The notes under the pieces were generated by a model. The model searched no databases. It was not told where the DNA came from and saw only the letters and a list, made by a program, of their open reading frames with translations. Below are positions 1 through 7,683 of a DNA stretch of 58,484 nucleotides, piece by piece; the first letter of the stretch is position 1, and each line of letters starts with the position of its first letter. Origin of the DNA: Flavobacteriales bacterium (GTDB taxonomy: Bacteria; Bacteroidota; Bacteroidia; Flavobacteriales_E; Vicingaceae); the NCBI GenBank assembly GCA_020435335.1, contig JAGQZT010000038.1, positions 1-58,484 on the forward strand. Direction: 5' to 3'. Position numbers and translations under genes: made by a program.

Positions 1-1296
1 ATAGAAGATCTGATCCTCGCCGATCTTGGAGGTCGTGGCTTCGTGTTCGATTTTAGCGGTACTGTTCTTCGCTTCGATATACGGAAAAGTATGAGCACCA
101 CATTGATGGCCCATCAGCAGGGAATCACATTGAGTAAAGTTCCGGGCCTGGCTGGCATTTTTATGTACCTGTACCAACCCGCGATACGAGTTGTTGCTGT
201 GTCCGGCAGAGATTCCTTTCGAGATGATGGTGCTTTTGGTGTGTTTTCCCAGGTGGATCATCTTGGTTCCCGTATCCGCCTGCTGGTAGTTGTTCGTTAC
301 CGCCACGGAATAGAATTCTCCGATGGCATGATCGCCCTTTAAGATGCAGGATGGATATTTCCAGGTTACGGCGGAACCGGTTTCAACCTGTGTCCAGCTG
401 ATCTTGGCGTGGTCGTGGCAAATGCCCCGTTTTGTTACGAAATTGTAGATGCCTCCTTTTCCTTCATGATCACCGGGATACCAGTTTTGAACGGTCGAAT
501 ATTTGATCTCTGCCCGGTCGAGTGCGATCAGTTCAACGATGGCAGCGTGGAGCTGGTTCTCATCGCGTTGAGGTGCGGTACAGCCTTCGAGGTAGCTTAC
601 ATAACTGTCTTCGTCGGCAATCACCAGGGTTCGTTCAAACTGTCCGGTATTGGCCTCGTTGATCCGGAAATAAGTGGAAAGTTCCATCGGGCAACGAACA
701 CCTTTCGGGATGTAGCAGAAAGAACCATCCGAGAATACGGCTGAATTCAATGCAGCATAGTAGTTGTCGGTTGTCGGAACCACAGTTCCCATGTATTTTT
801 TTACCAGTTCCGGGTGATTTTGTACCGCTTCGCTGAAGGAGCAGAAGATAATGCCCAATTCTTTCAGTTTTTCCTGGAAGGAGGTTTTTACGGAAACGGA
901 GTCAAATACAAAATCAACGGCAACACCGCTCAGGGCTTTTTGTTCGTCGAGGGAGATGCCGAGCTTGTCCATGGTGGCCTTCATCTCCGGGTCGATGTCT
1001 TCCCACTTGGTTTCACCTTTCTTTTTAGGGGCGGAATAATAGGAAAGCTTTTGAAAATCAACTTTCGGATACGTTACATGTGCCCAATCGGGCTCGGCCA
1101 TTTTTTGCCAGGCCTTGAAGGCATTCAACCGGTATTCCAGAAGCCAGGCAGGTTCTTTCTTTTTCTTGGAGATCAAACGGATCACACCCTCATTCAACCC
1201 CGGCGGGATCTTATCCGCATCAATGTTGGAGGTAAAACCATATTTGTATTCCTGGTTCTGTAATTCTTTCTCTAAGTCTTCTTCCGTATACGCCAT
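1..1296 (-). CDS. sufB: Fe-S cluster assembly scaffold SufB (3' part cut by window edge)
   Basis: SufB is the core of the cytosolic SufBCD scaffold on which Fe-S clusters are built before transfer to apoproteins. The reverse strand is open from an ATG at 1296 to the window edge: 432 residues, against roughly 480 for the family, so about 50 C-terminal residues are missing. Reading the edge codons gives Cys390 (in FTQCDSLL) and Glu419 (in [15 protein letters not shown]), which match the conserved Cys and Glu of E. coli SufB that are important for cluster assembly. It lies 64 bp downstream of the A-type carrier gene on the same strand, so the two probably form the start of a suf operon, with sufC, sufD and sufS expected beyond the window. 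I see no separate promoter in the 64-bp gap. Family assignment is certain. Confidence 0.96.
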   Translation of the reverse strand, partial: MAYTEEDLEKELQNQEYKYGFTSNIDADKIPPGLNEGVIRLISKKKKEPAWLLEYRLNAFKAWQKMAEPDWAHVTYPKVDFQKLSYYSAPKKKGETKWEDIDPEMKATMDKLGISLDEQKALSGVAVDFVFDSVSVKTSFQEKLKELGIIFCSFSEAVQNHPELVKKYMGTVVPTTDNYYAALNSAVFSDGSFCYIPKGVRCPMELSTYFRINEANTGQFERTLVIADEDSYVSYLEGCTAPQRDENQLHAAIVELIALDRAEIKYSTVQNWYPGDHEGKGGIYNFVTKRGICHDHAKISWTQVETGSAVTWKYPSCILKGDHAIGEFYSVAVTNNYQQADTGTKMIHLGKHTKSTIISKGISAGHSNNSYRGLVQVHKNASQARNFTQCDSLLMGHQCGAHTFPYIEAKNSTAKIEHEATTSKIGEDQIFY

Positions 1297-1360
1297 ATCT
1301 CAGTTAAAAAGTTGAAAGTTTAAAGTGAAAAGAAAAATCTTAATACGACATACTTTCTAT

Positions 1361-1687
1361 TCACAATGAAAAACTTTCTCCGCAACCACACGTTCGGTTT
1401 GCATTTGGATTCTTAAAAATGAATCCTTTGCCGTTCAGTCCACCTGAAAAATCAAGCTCCGTACCGGCGAGGTATAAAATGCTTTTCTTATCACAAACGA
1501 CTTGAATGCCATTGTCTTCAAAAACTTTGTCATCCTCATGGATTTCATGGTCGAAACTCAGGTCATAGACCAATCCGGAACATCCTCCGCCTTTCACACC
1601 GACACGAATAAAACTTCCGTCGGGGGCATGGTCTTCCGCCATCAGTTTAATGGCCTGGTTTTTTGCATTTTCTGAAACTGTTATCAT
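1361..1687 (-). CDS. sufA: A-type Fe-S carrier (HesB/IscA/SufA family)
   Basis: This 108-residue protein is the length of A-type carriers that deliver Fe-S clusters to target proteins. The three cluster-binding cysteines are present: one in GGGCSGLVY (about residue 36) and two in the C-terminal CGCGESF motif. It begins MITVSENAKNQAI, typical of the family. It is the first gene of a suf operon with sufB 64 bp downstream. The promoter and a 19-bp palindrome directly upstream (1694-1749) match those before feoA, which suggests iron-dependent control. IscA, ErpA and SufA cannot be separated by sequence alone; the symbol rests on the sufB neighbour. Confidence 0.93.
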   Translation of the reverse strand: MITVSENAKNQAIKLMAEDHAPDGSFIRVGVKGGGCSGLVYDLSFDHEIHEDDKVFEDNGIQVVCDKKSILYLAGTELDFSGGLNGKGFIFKNPNANRTCGCGESFSL

Positions 1688-1693
1688 TTTCTT

Positions 1694-1712
1694 ATTTAGA
1701 TTAATTCTAAAT
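1694..1712. promoter_or_regulatory. Putative iron-regulator operator before sufA
   Basis: The 19-bp palindrome ATTTAGATTAATTCTAAAT has perfect 7-bp arms (ATTTAGA/TCTAAAT). It ends 6 nt before the sufA start codon and begins 5 nt after the -7 box. A near-identical palindrome sits in the same place before feoA (23998-24016). The 19-bp length and geometry resemble DtxR/IdeR-class iron regulator sites. The cognate regulator is not in this window, so its identity is inferred. Confidence 0.7.
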
Positions 1713-1717
1713 TAGAG

Positions 1718-1749
1718 CAAAAGTACCTAAAAAGGGTTAGCCAACCAAA
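1718..1749 (-). promoter_or_regulatory. Predicted sufA promoter (TTTG-N20-TACTTTTG)
   Basis: On the reverse strand TTTG (1746-1749) is followed after exactly 20 nt by TACTTTTG (1718-1725). This fits the Bacteroidetes -33 TTTG / -7 TAnnTTTG consensus. The expected transcription start, about 5-6 nt downstream, falls at the edge of the palindrome, so a bound repressor would block initiation. Confidence 0.65.
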
Positions 1750-1793
1750 TAAAAACTGAAAAAGAAAGCAAGTAAATTCACTTAAAGGTTTCG

Positions 1794-1801
1794 TAAATTT
1801 G
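1794..1801 (+). promoter_or_regulatory. -7 promoter box of thiL, four nt before ATG
   Basis: TAAATTTG matches TAnnTTTG and is followed by CAGC and the ATG at 1806. Transcription would start at or within a few bases of the ATG, predicting a leaderless mRNA. No clear -33 TTG is seen at the expected distance. Confidence 0.55.
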
Positions 1802-1805
1802 CAGC

Positions 1806-2861
1806 ATGTTAGAAGATAAAAATCAAAAACCGCTCAACGAGCTGGAGGAGTTGGGAGAGTTTGGCCTGATCAGACACCTGACCCAGAACATCGAATTGAA
1901 GAATAAATCGTCGGTAAAAGGCGTTGGTGATGATGCCGCCGTGCTTGATTATAAGGAAAAGAAGGCCGTGGTTACCACCGACATGATGGTGGAAGGTATC
2001 CATTTCGACCTGCTCTACACACCCTTGAAGCATTTGGGATACAAAGCCGCTACCTCCAATTTTTCGGATGTGTATGCCATGAATGCCACTCCTAAACAAA
2101 TTACAGTTTCCATTGCAGTATCCAACCGCATTTCCATTGAAGCCCTGGATGAGCTTTACGACGGAATCCTACTGGCATGTGAGATTTATGGGGTAGACCT
2201 CGTTGGGGGTGATACGACTTCTTCCACTTCCGGGCTCATCATCAGCATCACGGCAATTGGTGAAGCGGAGGAAAAGGAACTGGTTTACCGGAGCGGGGCG
2301 GCAGAAAATGACCTGATCTGTGTTTCCGGTGATCTGGGGGGAGCTTTTATGGGCTTGCAGTTGCTGGAACGCGAAAAGCAGATTTTTAACGAGAACCCAA
2401 CAGTTCAGCCCGATTTTTCGGGATATGATTATGTGTTGGAACGCCAGTTGAAACCTGAGCCACGTAAGGATGTGATCGATATGTTTAGGGAGATCGGTGT
2501 AAAACCCACCTCCATGATCGATGTTTCCGACGGTTTGTCGTCCGAACTGATCCACATCTGTCAGCAATCCAAAGTGGGATGCACCATTTATGAAGATAAA
2601 TTGCCGATTGATATCCAGACCATAACGGCTGCCGAGGGCATGAATCTCGATCCGACCGTTTGTGCGCTTAACGGAGGTGAAGATTATGAATTGCTTTTTA
2701 CCGTTTCACTCGACGATTACGATAAGATCAAGGATCAGCGACGTGTTTCCGTAATCGGACACATTACTTCCGATAAAGGAATTTACCAGTTGGTCGATAA
2801 ATCGGAACAAGTGCATGCCATTTCGGCCCAGGGCTGGGATGCCATCCTGAAAAAATCGTAA
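1806..2861 (+). CDS. thiL: Thiamine-monophosphate kinase
   Basis: ThiL phosphorylates thiamine monophosphate to thiamine diphosphate, the active cofactor, in the cytosol. The 351-residue protein has the AIRS/PurM-like fold signatures: GVGDDAAV at 39-46, TTDMMVEGIHF at 57-67, DLVGGDTTS at 131-139, and a C-terminal NGGEDYELLFTV. These Asp-rich loops bind Mg-ATP and substrate in the family. The ATG at 1806 is supported by the promoter box four bases upstream. The gene is divergent from sufA and ends exactly where the next -7 box begins (the TAA stop at 2859-2861 is the first part of TAACTTTG). No TPP riboswitch can fit between promoter and start. Confidence 0.96.
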   Translation: MLEDKNQKPLNELEELGEFGLIRHLTQNIELKNKSSVKGVGDDAAVLDYKEKKAVVTTDMMVEGIHFDLLYTPLKHLGYKAATSNFSDVYAMNATPKQITVSIAVSNRISIEALDELYDGILLACEIYGVDLVGGDTTSSTSGLIISITAIGEAEEKELVYRSGAAENDLICVSGDLGGAFMGLQLLEREKQIFNENPTVQPDFSGYDYVLERQLKPEPRKDVIDMFREIGVKPTSMIDVSDGLSSELIHICQQSKVGCTIYEDKLPIDIQTITAAEGMNLDPTVCALNGGEDYELLFTVSLDDYDKIKDQRRVSVIGHITSDKGIYQLVDKSEQVHAISAQGWDAILKKS

Positions 2862-2866
2862 CTTTG
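2859..2866 (+). promoter_or_regulatory. -7 promoter box overlapping the thiL stop
   Basis: TAACTTTG lies four nt (CAGT) before the ATG at 2871 and includes the thiL stop codon. Same spacing as at thiL, again predicting a leaderless transcript for the His-rich gene. Confidence 0.5.
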
Positions 2867-2870
2867 CAGT

Positions 2871-3203
2871 ATGATCCTGCTTAGAAATACACTCGTCGTT
2901 CTGCTGACGATCGCATTCTTAAATGTGACGATAAGCAAATCATTGCATGAATTTCTGGAGCACGACCATATGGAGCACACTTGCGATGTGAAGGATCAAA
3001 CTCACTTCCATCAGTTTGAATTCCAGCACCACGATGTGATCTGTAGTTTTCAATTCACTTCCAGTTTTTTAATCAAAAGCAAGCTGGAGCTGAATAACCG
3101 GATCAGCTACTTTCAGCAACAAGTCAATATTGCCTACCAGTGGTTAACCGGCAATATATACCTCGATCAGTTTCTGCTCCGGGGGCCACCTTTCGTTAAC
3201 TAG
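2871..3203 (+). CDS. Small His/Cys-rich exported protein, unknown function
   Basis: The 110-residue product starts with a hydrophobic segment (LLRNTLVVLLTIAFLNV, about 3-19) that looks like a signal peptide or N-terminal anchor. It is followed by a metal-ligand-rich stretch: HEFLEHDHMEHTC at about 26-38, then HFHQF, QHHD and a second Cys. I do not recognise a named family. It lies 130 bp before a TonB-dependent receptor that also carries His-rich loops, so a periplasmic metal-binding or metal-sensing role beside that receptor is plausible. This is inference from composition and position. The gene is real on the evidence of its promoter box, full-length frame and export signal. Confidence 0.75.
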   Translation: MILLRNTLVVLLTIAFLNVTISKSLHEFLEHDHMEHTCDVKDQTHFHQFEFQHHDVICSFQFTSSFLIKSKLELNNRISYFQQQVNIAYQWLTGNIYLDQFLLRGPPFVN

Positions 3204-3222
3204 TTTTTGTGTTAATCTGGAA

Positions 3223-3307
3223 TTGTCACCCTGAGCGTAGTCCAAGGGTAGGCAATCAAAAAGCGATTAACCATTCAAATCACACTTCGATAAACTCAGT
3301 GTGACAA
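3223..3307. repeat. 85-bp dispersed inverted-repeat element of two small hairpins
   Basis: Outer arms TTGTCACCCTGAG (3223-3235) and CTCAGTGTGACAA (3295-3307) are inverted copies with one mismatch. Each arm lies against or inside a small hairpin: ACCCT/AGGGT at 3228-3249 and CACACT/AGTGTG at 3281-3303. The loop TCGATAAACTC of the second recurs at 44225-44235 with a different but still complementary stem. The layout resembles REP-type palindromes. It fills most of the gap between the His-rich gene and the receptor gene. Confidence 0.7.
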
Positions 3308-3333
3308 GGGTTTAACTATTTAACAAACTAACC

Positions 3334-5676
3334 ATGAAACAAATCATATTCCTGATCACCTTGCTGGTGGTCACAAACGCCCTCAGGGCGCAACAACTAA
3401 CGGGTAAGGTTACCGATGCCCTCACCGGAGAATCCATTCCCGGAGTGAACATCTACCTGCCTGAAATCAAAAAAGGAGTAATCAGCCAGGTAGATGGCTA
3501 TTATGAACTGAATTTTCCCCGGAAGGGAAGCTATAAAGTGCAGTTTTCTTTTGTCGGTTACGACATCGTTTTACGGACCGTTGAGGTGGCTGATCAGCCG
3601 GTAACCTTCGATGTGCAACTTCATCCATCGGTGATTGAAACCAAAGAATTCGTGATCTCGTCGGTATACCAAAGCAGTCAGCCGGAACATCCCGTGGAAG
3701 TTATCCAATTCGATGCTGCCCAATTGAACCAATCTCCCGAACCGACATTGATGCAATCACTCAGCTCCATTGCGGGGGTAAGTGTGATCAGCTCAGGGGT
3801 TGGGAACAGTAAACCGGTAATCAGAGGGTTGAGCAACAACCGGGTACTGGTGTACAGTCAGGGTATGCCATTCGATAATCAGCAGTGGGGCGACGACCAT
3901 AGCCTGGGATTGAATGGCTTGGGCATCGATAAGGTAGAGGTCATCAAAGGCCCCTCTTCCTTATTGTATGGCGCCGATGCCATGGGGGGCGTATTGCACT
4001 TTGTGGCTGAGAAACCGGCTCCCGTAAAAACGATCCGGGCAGCTGTCGGTTCCAAATACTTTTCGAATACGGATGGTTATGCCAATACTTTCGGAATCAA
4101 AGCTACCCGGGAACATGTCCGGGTGGGGTTGTATGCCGGCCATGTGATGCATTCCGACTATAAACAATCGGCCGATATTTTCGATAAAGATCATCTCCGC
4201 GTAACCAATACCCGTTTCAACGAACGCGCTCTTCGGGCTAATCTGGGATTCATTACCAGGCCCTGGGTTACCGATATCACTTACTCCTTCAATCAGGCAG
4301 CTATTGGAATTCCTGAAGAGCCTTCCTTTCAAAATCTGGATAAGGATGTGATGCTGCCGTATCAGCTCACAACTTCGAATGTGATCTCCATGGAGAATTC
4401 CTTCTTTTTCGGCGATTCGAAAATTACCTTGAATGTCGGATTTCAGAACAACGACCGCAAGGAGTTTGAAGATGAACATGCCCACGAATCGGCAGCCGTT
4501 CATGGCACACATGCAGACGAAGGTCCCGAATACCTGAAACAGCAACTTGTTTACAGCATGCAGGATACGGGAGCTTTAGACCTGAACCTGAAAACCTACA
4601 ACTATGATGTGAAATGGTTTTTGCCGTCTTTCAAGAAGCTGGATGTGGTGCTGGGAGCCCAGGGCAAGCATCAGATTAATCGAAACAAAGGGGAGGAAAT
4701 CCTCATTCCGGATGCGGATGTGATGCAGGCGGGAGTGTTCAGTTTGTTTAAATACAACCTGAAAAAGGTCAACATTTTGTCCGGAATCCGTTACGATGTA
4801 AAATCCATTTTAACGTACGATACCGATGCTCCGGATCATGGAGCGGTAGATCATGTGCATGAAGAAACGGTGCCGGTCGACAGGTCGTTCGGAGCCGTAA
4901 ACGGTTCGTTTGGGGTGACCTACCAACTGGACTCCACCTGGTTATTGCGCACAAACATCGCTACCGGTTTTCGGGCTCCGAATCTGGCGGAACTCACTTC
5001 CAACGGTGTTCATCACGGTGCTTTGCGCTACGAGTTGGGTGATCCGAATTTAACGACAGAGAACAACATTGAACTGGATCTGGGCATTGAGATGAGCAGT
5101 GAACACGTTTCATTGGTGGTGTCACCCTTTTACAATCACATCAATCACTTCATCTACCTGAATCCGCAGGATAGTGTTGTGGATGGTGTGCAGCTCTTCA
5201 CCTACGAGCAAACCGATGCCAATTTGTATGGGTTTGAAGCGACCCTCGATATTCACCCGCATGTGATGCACTGGCTGCATTTTGAAACCCAATACGCCAT
5301 GGTGATCGGTAAAAAGAGCGATGGAAGCTACCTGCCTCGTATTCCGGCCAACAATTTATTGAATACCCTGAAAGCCGAACTGGAAGATTTCAAGATGATC
5401 AAAAAGCCCTACCTGAGTGTGGCGCTGAACACGCTGTTCGAGCAAAATCAGATCGATGTGTACGAAACCCCGACCTTAACGTATGTGTTGCTGAATGCAT
5501 CGGTGGGTGCCGAACTGATGATCGGCAAGCAACCGCTGGAGTTGAATATCGGTGTAACCAACCTGCTGGATCGGAAATACTTCAACCATTTGTCGCGCCT
5601 GAAACAACAAGGTATTTACGACATGGGTAGGAATGTGGTAGTCGGCCTCAGAATTCCCATTCAGGTTAAAGGATAA
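3334..5676 (+). CDS. TonB-dependent outer-membrane receptor, probably for a metal
   Basis: The 780-residue protein has a signal peptide ending near ALRA (19), a CarboxypepD_reg-like domain at about 22-100 (GKVTDALTGESIPGVNIYL), a plug domain at about 110-225 with KPVIRGLSNNRVLVY and GADAMGGVLHF, and a long beta-barrel ending in a hydrophobic strand. It would import a ligand across the outer membrane using TonB energy. Two extracellular-type stretches are rich in histidine: around 379-397 (DEHAHESAAVHGTHADE) and around 499-512 (DHGAVDHVHEE). With the preceding His-rich exported protein these recall zinc receptors such as ZnuD. Zinc, copper, nickel or cobalt are all possible. No iron-type palindrome is seen upstream. 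The gene ends one base before the convergent DUF4153 gene. Confidence 0.9.
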   Translation: MKQIIFLITLLVVTNALRAQQLTGKVTDALTGESIPGVNIYLPEIKKGVISQVDGYYELNFPRKGSYKVQFSFVGYDIVLRTVEVADQPVTFDVQLHPSVIETKEFVISSVYQSSQPEHPVEVIQFDAAQLNQSPEPTLMQSLSSIAGVSVISSGVGNSKPVIRGLSNNRVLVYSQGMPFDNQQWGDDHSLGLNGLGIDKVEVIKGPSSLLYGADAMGGVLHFVAEKPAPVKTIRAAVGSKYFSNTDGYANTFGIKATREHVRVGLYAGHVMHSDYKQSADIFDKDHLRVTNTRFNERALRANLGFITRPWVTDITYSFNQAAIGIPEEPSFQNLDKDVMLPYQLTTSNVISMENSFFFGDSKITLNVGFQNNDRKEFEDEHAHESAAVHGTHADEGPEYLKQQLVYSMQDTGALDLNLKTYNYDVKWFLPSFKKLDVVLGAQGKHQINRNKGEEILIPDADVMQAGVFSLFKYNLKKVNILSGIRYDVKSILTYDTDAPDHGAVDHVHEETVPVDRSFGAVNGSFGVTYQLDSTWLLRTNIATGFRAPNLAELTSNGVHHGALRYELGDPNLTTENNIELDLGIEMSSEHVSLVVSPFYNHINHFIYLNPQDSVVDGVQLFTYEQTDANLYGFEATLDIHPHVMHWLHFETQYAMVIGKKSDGSYLPRIPANNLLNTLKAELEDFKMIKKPYLSVALNTLFEQNQIDVYETPTLTYVLLNASVGAELMIGKQPLELNIGVTNLLDRKYFNHLSRLKQQGIYDMGRNVVVGLRIPIQVKG

Positions 5677-5677
5677 A

Positions 5678-7615
5678 CTAATGCTCCTCCATTGATTTTT
5701 CAATGGGGGAGCCCGGTTCAAACCTCAATAACAACTTCCCATTAATGGATTCGATGCTGGTTTTCCCATTTTCGGTCCGGAAATTCATGTTCTGCAGTTC
5801 CAGCCTGTAATGGATGCCGTTTTGTTCTCCGGTAATACGCATTTCGGTATGAGGCAATTCGTTCTGGTAATTGCTGCCGTACTTTTGAATCAGCTTATCT
5901 TTCAGTTGATCAATATCCATGGAAAGGATGGACTCTTTATCCTGATACACATTAAAATAATAATGATCCTTATCGGTTCTCATGAGCGTATATGGAATAC
6001 TGTCAATGGTGAATTGGATTGCATTGTTGTTGGTGTTGCTTTCGTAATAATAGTAGTAATTGATATCTACCAGGTAATCGTACCCCTTAATCTCTGATAC
6101 TTGCTGGTGGTAGGACGTGGAATAGGAAAAATAAGTGTTCTCATAGTTGGTGTAATAGTAGCGGTATTCCAATCCCAGGGCTTTCATGTATACTTCGGCT
6201 TCATTGATGCGGTTCCAGCGTTTGGTGCTGAGGTTGTAGGCTTCCAGTTGTGCAGCATAATCTTCGGAATACCAGCTCTTAATGCTGTTAAATCCATGAA
6301 AATCGTCCATGTAGTCGAGTATGGACTTCACTTCGTTGCACAAACTGTCGTTCATGAGCATCTGATTCGGATATTCTACCTGCTGGCTGTAAAAATTGGA
6401 ATCGATCACCAGGATTTGTTCATTTACGATCTTACCGTCTTTCAACAAGCCATAGTCCGTTAACAAAGATTCCAGTCGGGCAGCCTGGCTGCGCTCACTC
6501 ACACTGAACATGCTCCAGGGACCGAACGACATCAGCAGGATCATCACACAAAGTGAAATGGGAATGAACTTGATGTTATTCTTTCCGATGATGAAGTAAG
6601 CGCACAGCAGGGTGAGCCAAACGCCAAGCAGGATAATGATGTAGCGGTTGATGGTGATCCCGTAATCGGCCACCCGCATGCTGATGGCCATAAACAACAT
6701 GCCAACCAGAGGTACAACGATAAAATAATAGGCTTTTGTAAATTTCCGGATCCAGGAGTTCTCCTCTTTCTGGCCGTAAGGGTGGATCAGCAGAAAGGTT
6801 AAAATACCCAATACCGAAACGGCTACGATCAGCCACGATACAATGCCCTTCGGCCAGTCCCAGAGCATCACGATCTTGGCGCCGTAGGCATAGAGAATAA
6901 ACAGGTACAACAACAGTAAGGGCAACAGGATATACTGGCTGAATACTTTCAGTCCGAACGGGTAATAGTCCAGCTCGTCCAGCTCATCGAAATTATCGGG
7001 CATCCCGGAAATGAAGAACCAGGTGTTGAAAAAACCGGAAATGATGATGAATACTTCAAAGTATCGTTCTCCGCGAATCTTTACATCAAAAAGCAGATCG
7101 AGTGATCCCATAGCCAATACAATGCCGACATACAACACGCCGGAGTAGATCACGGAAAGGATGATGCGGGTAAACAAATGACGGTTATACTGCCAGAAGC
7201 CGTTCAGTTGCCGGCCTTTGATGAAAGGAGCAAAAGAGACCAGCAAATGCAGGGCAATGTTGTATATGGTGTAGCGGATGTAGGGAACCGATGTGTTGGC
7301 GGTTTCCTCAGAGCTGGGAAACGTGAAGTAAAGTAGAACCAGTAAAACAGCACCGAAAATAGTAAGTGCGATGCTTTTGGCCGGAGGCAGTTTAACTTTT
7401 TCCGAAAACACTTTCAGGCAAAAGAAAAGCGGAATCCCCAGGCCGGCGCAGAGCGTTAAGTTGATGAGCGGCAATAACTGCTCATTCTCCCCCTCGTTTT
7501 CCACCAGGTAGATGCTGATGATCACGCCAAGGAGCGACGCAAGCAGCGTAACGGGAAAACGCATGGCAGAATTTTTAGCCTGTGTATAGAGGTAGTGAAT
7601 GGATGGAAGCTTCAT
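5678..7615 (-). CDS. DUF4153 domain multi-pass membrane protein
   Basis: The first ~365 residues of this 645-residue protein hold about ten to twelve hydrophobic segments, with the pattern of the DUF4153 family of inner-membrane proteins. The remaining ~270 residues are soluble and Tyr/Asn-rich (for example YYYYYESNTNNN), probably on the outer face of the membrane. No catalytic motif is recognised. It starts at ATG 7615, 68 bp after the esterase gene on the same strand, and may be co-transcribed with it. It converges with the TonB receptor gene with one base between stops. The molecular function of the family is unknown to me. Confidence 0.82.
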   Translation of the reverse strand: MKLPSIHYLYTQAKNSAMRFPVTLLASLLGVIISIYLVENEGENEQLLPLINLTLCAGLGIPLFFCLKVFSEKVKLPPAKSIALTIFGAVLLVLLYFTFPSSEETANTSVPYIRYTIYNIALHLLVSFAPFIKGRQLNGFWQYNRHLFTRIILSVIYSGVLYVGIVLAMGSLDLLFDVKIRGERYFEVFIIISGFFNTWFFISGMPDNFDELDELDYYPFGLKVFSQYILLPLLLLYLFILYAYGAKIVMLWDWPKGIVSWLIVAVSVLGILTFLLIHPYGQKEENSWIRKFTKAYYFIVVPLVGMLFMAISMRVADYGITINRYIIILLGVWLTLLCAYFIIGKNNIKFIPISLCVMILLMSFGPWSMFSVSERSQAARLESLLTDYGLLKDGKIVNEQILVIDSNFYSQQVEYPNQMLMNDSLCNEVKSILDYMDDFHGFNSIKSWYSEDYAAQLEAYNLSTKRWNRINEAEVYMKALGLEYRYYYTNYENTYFSYSTSYHQQVSEIKGYDYLVDINYYYYYESNTNNNAIQFTIDSIPYTLMRTDKDHYYFNVYQDKESILSMDIDQLKDKLIQKYGSNYQNELPHTEMRITGEQNGIHYRLELQNMNFRTENGKTSIESINGKLLLRFEPGSPIEKSMEEH

Positions 7616-7683
7616 TTTTTTTGGTTTTTTATCCTACTAACTTACTAAAAATCAAAATAGTATCCGGAAAGCAATATTTAAGT

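Noticed and set aside
1..1296. Forward-strand frames in the first 1.3 kb
   Set aside because: They are shadows of sufB, whose reverse-strand translation matches the family throughout.
1688..1805. Possible TPP riboswitch upstream of thiL
   Set aside because: The predicted promoter lies four bases before the start codon, so no leader exists, and no thi-box sequence is seen.
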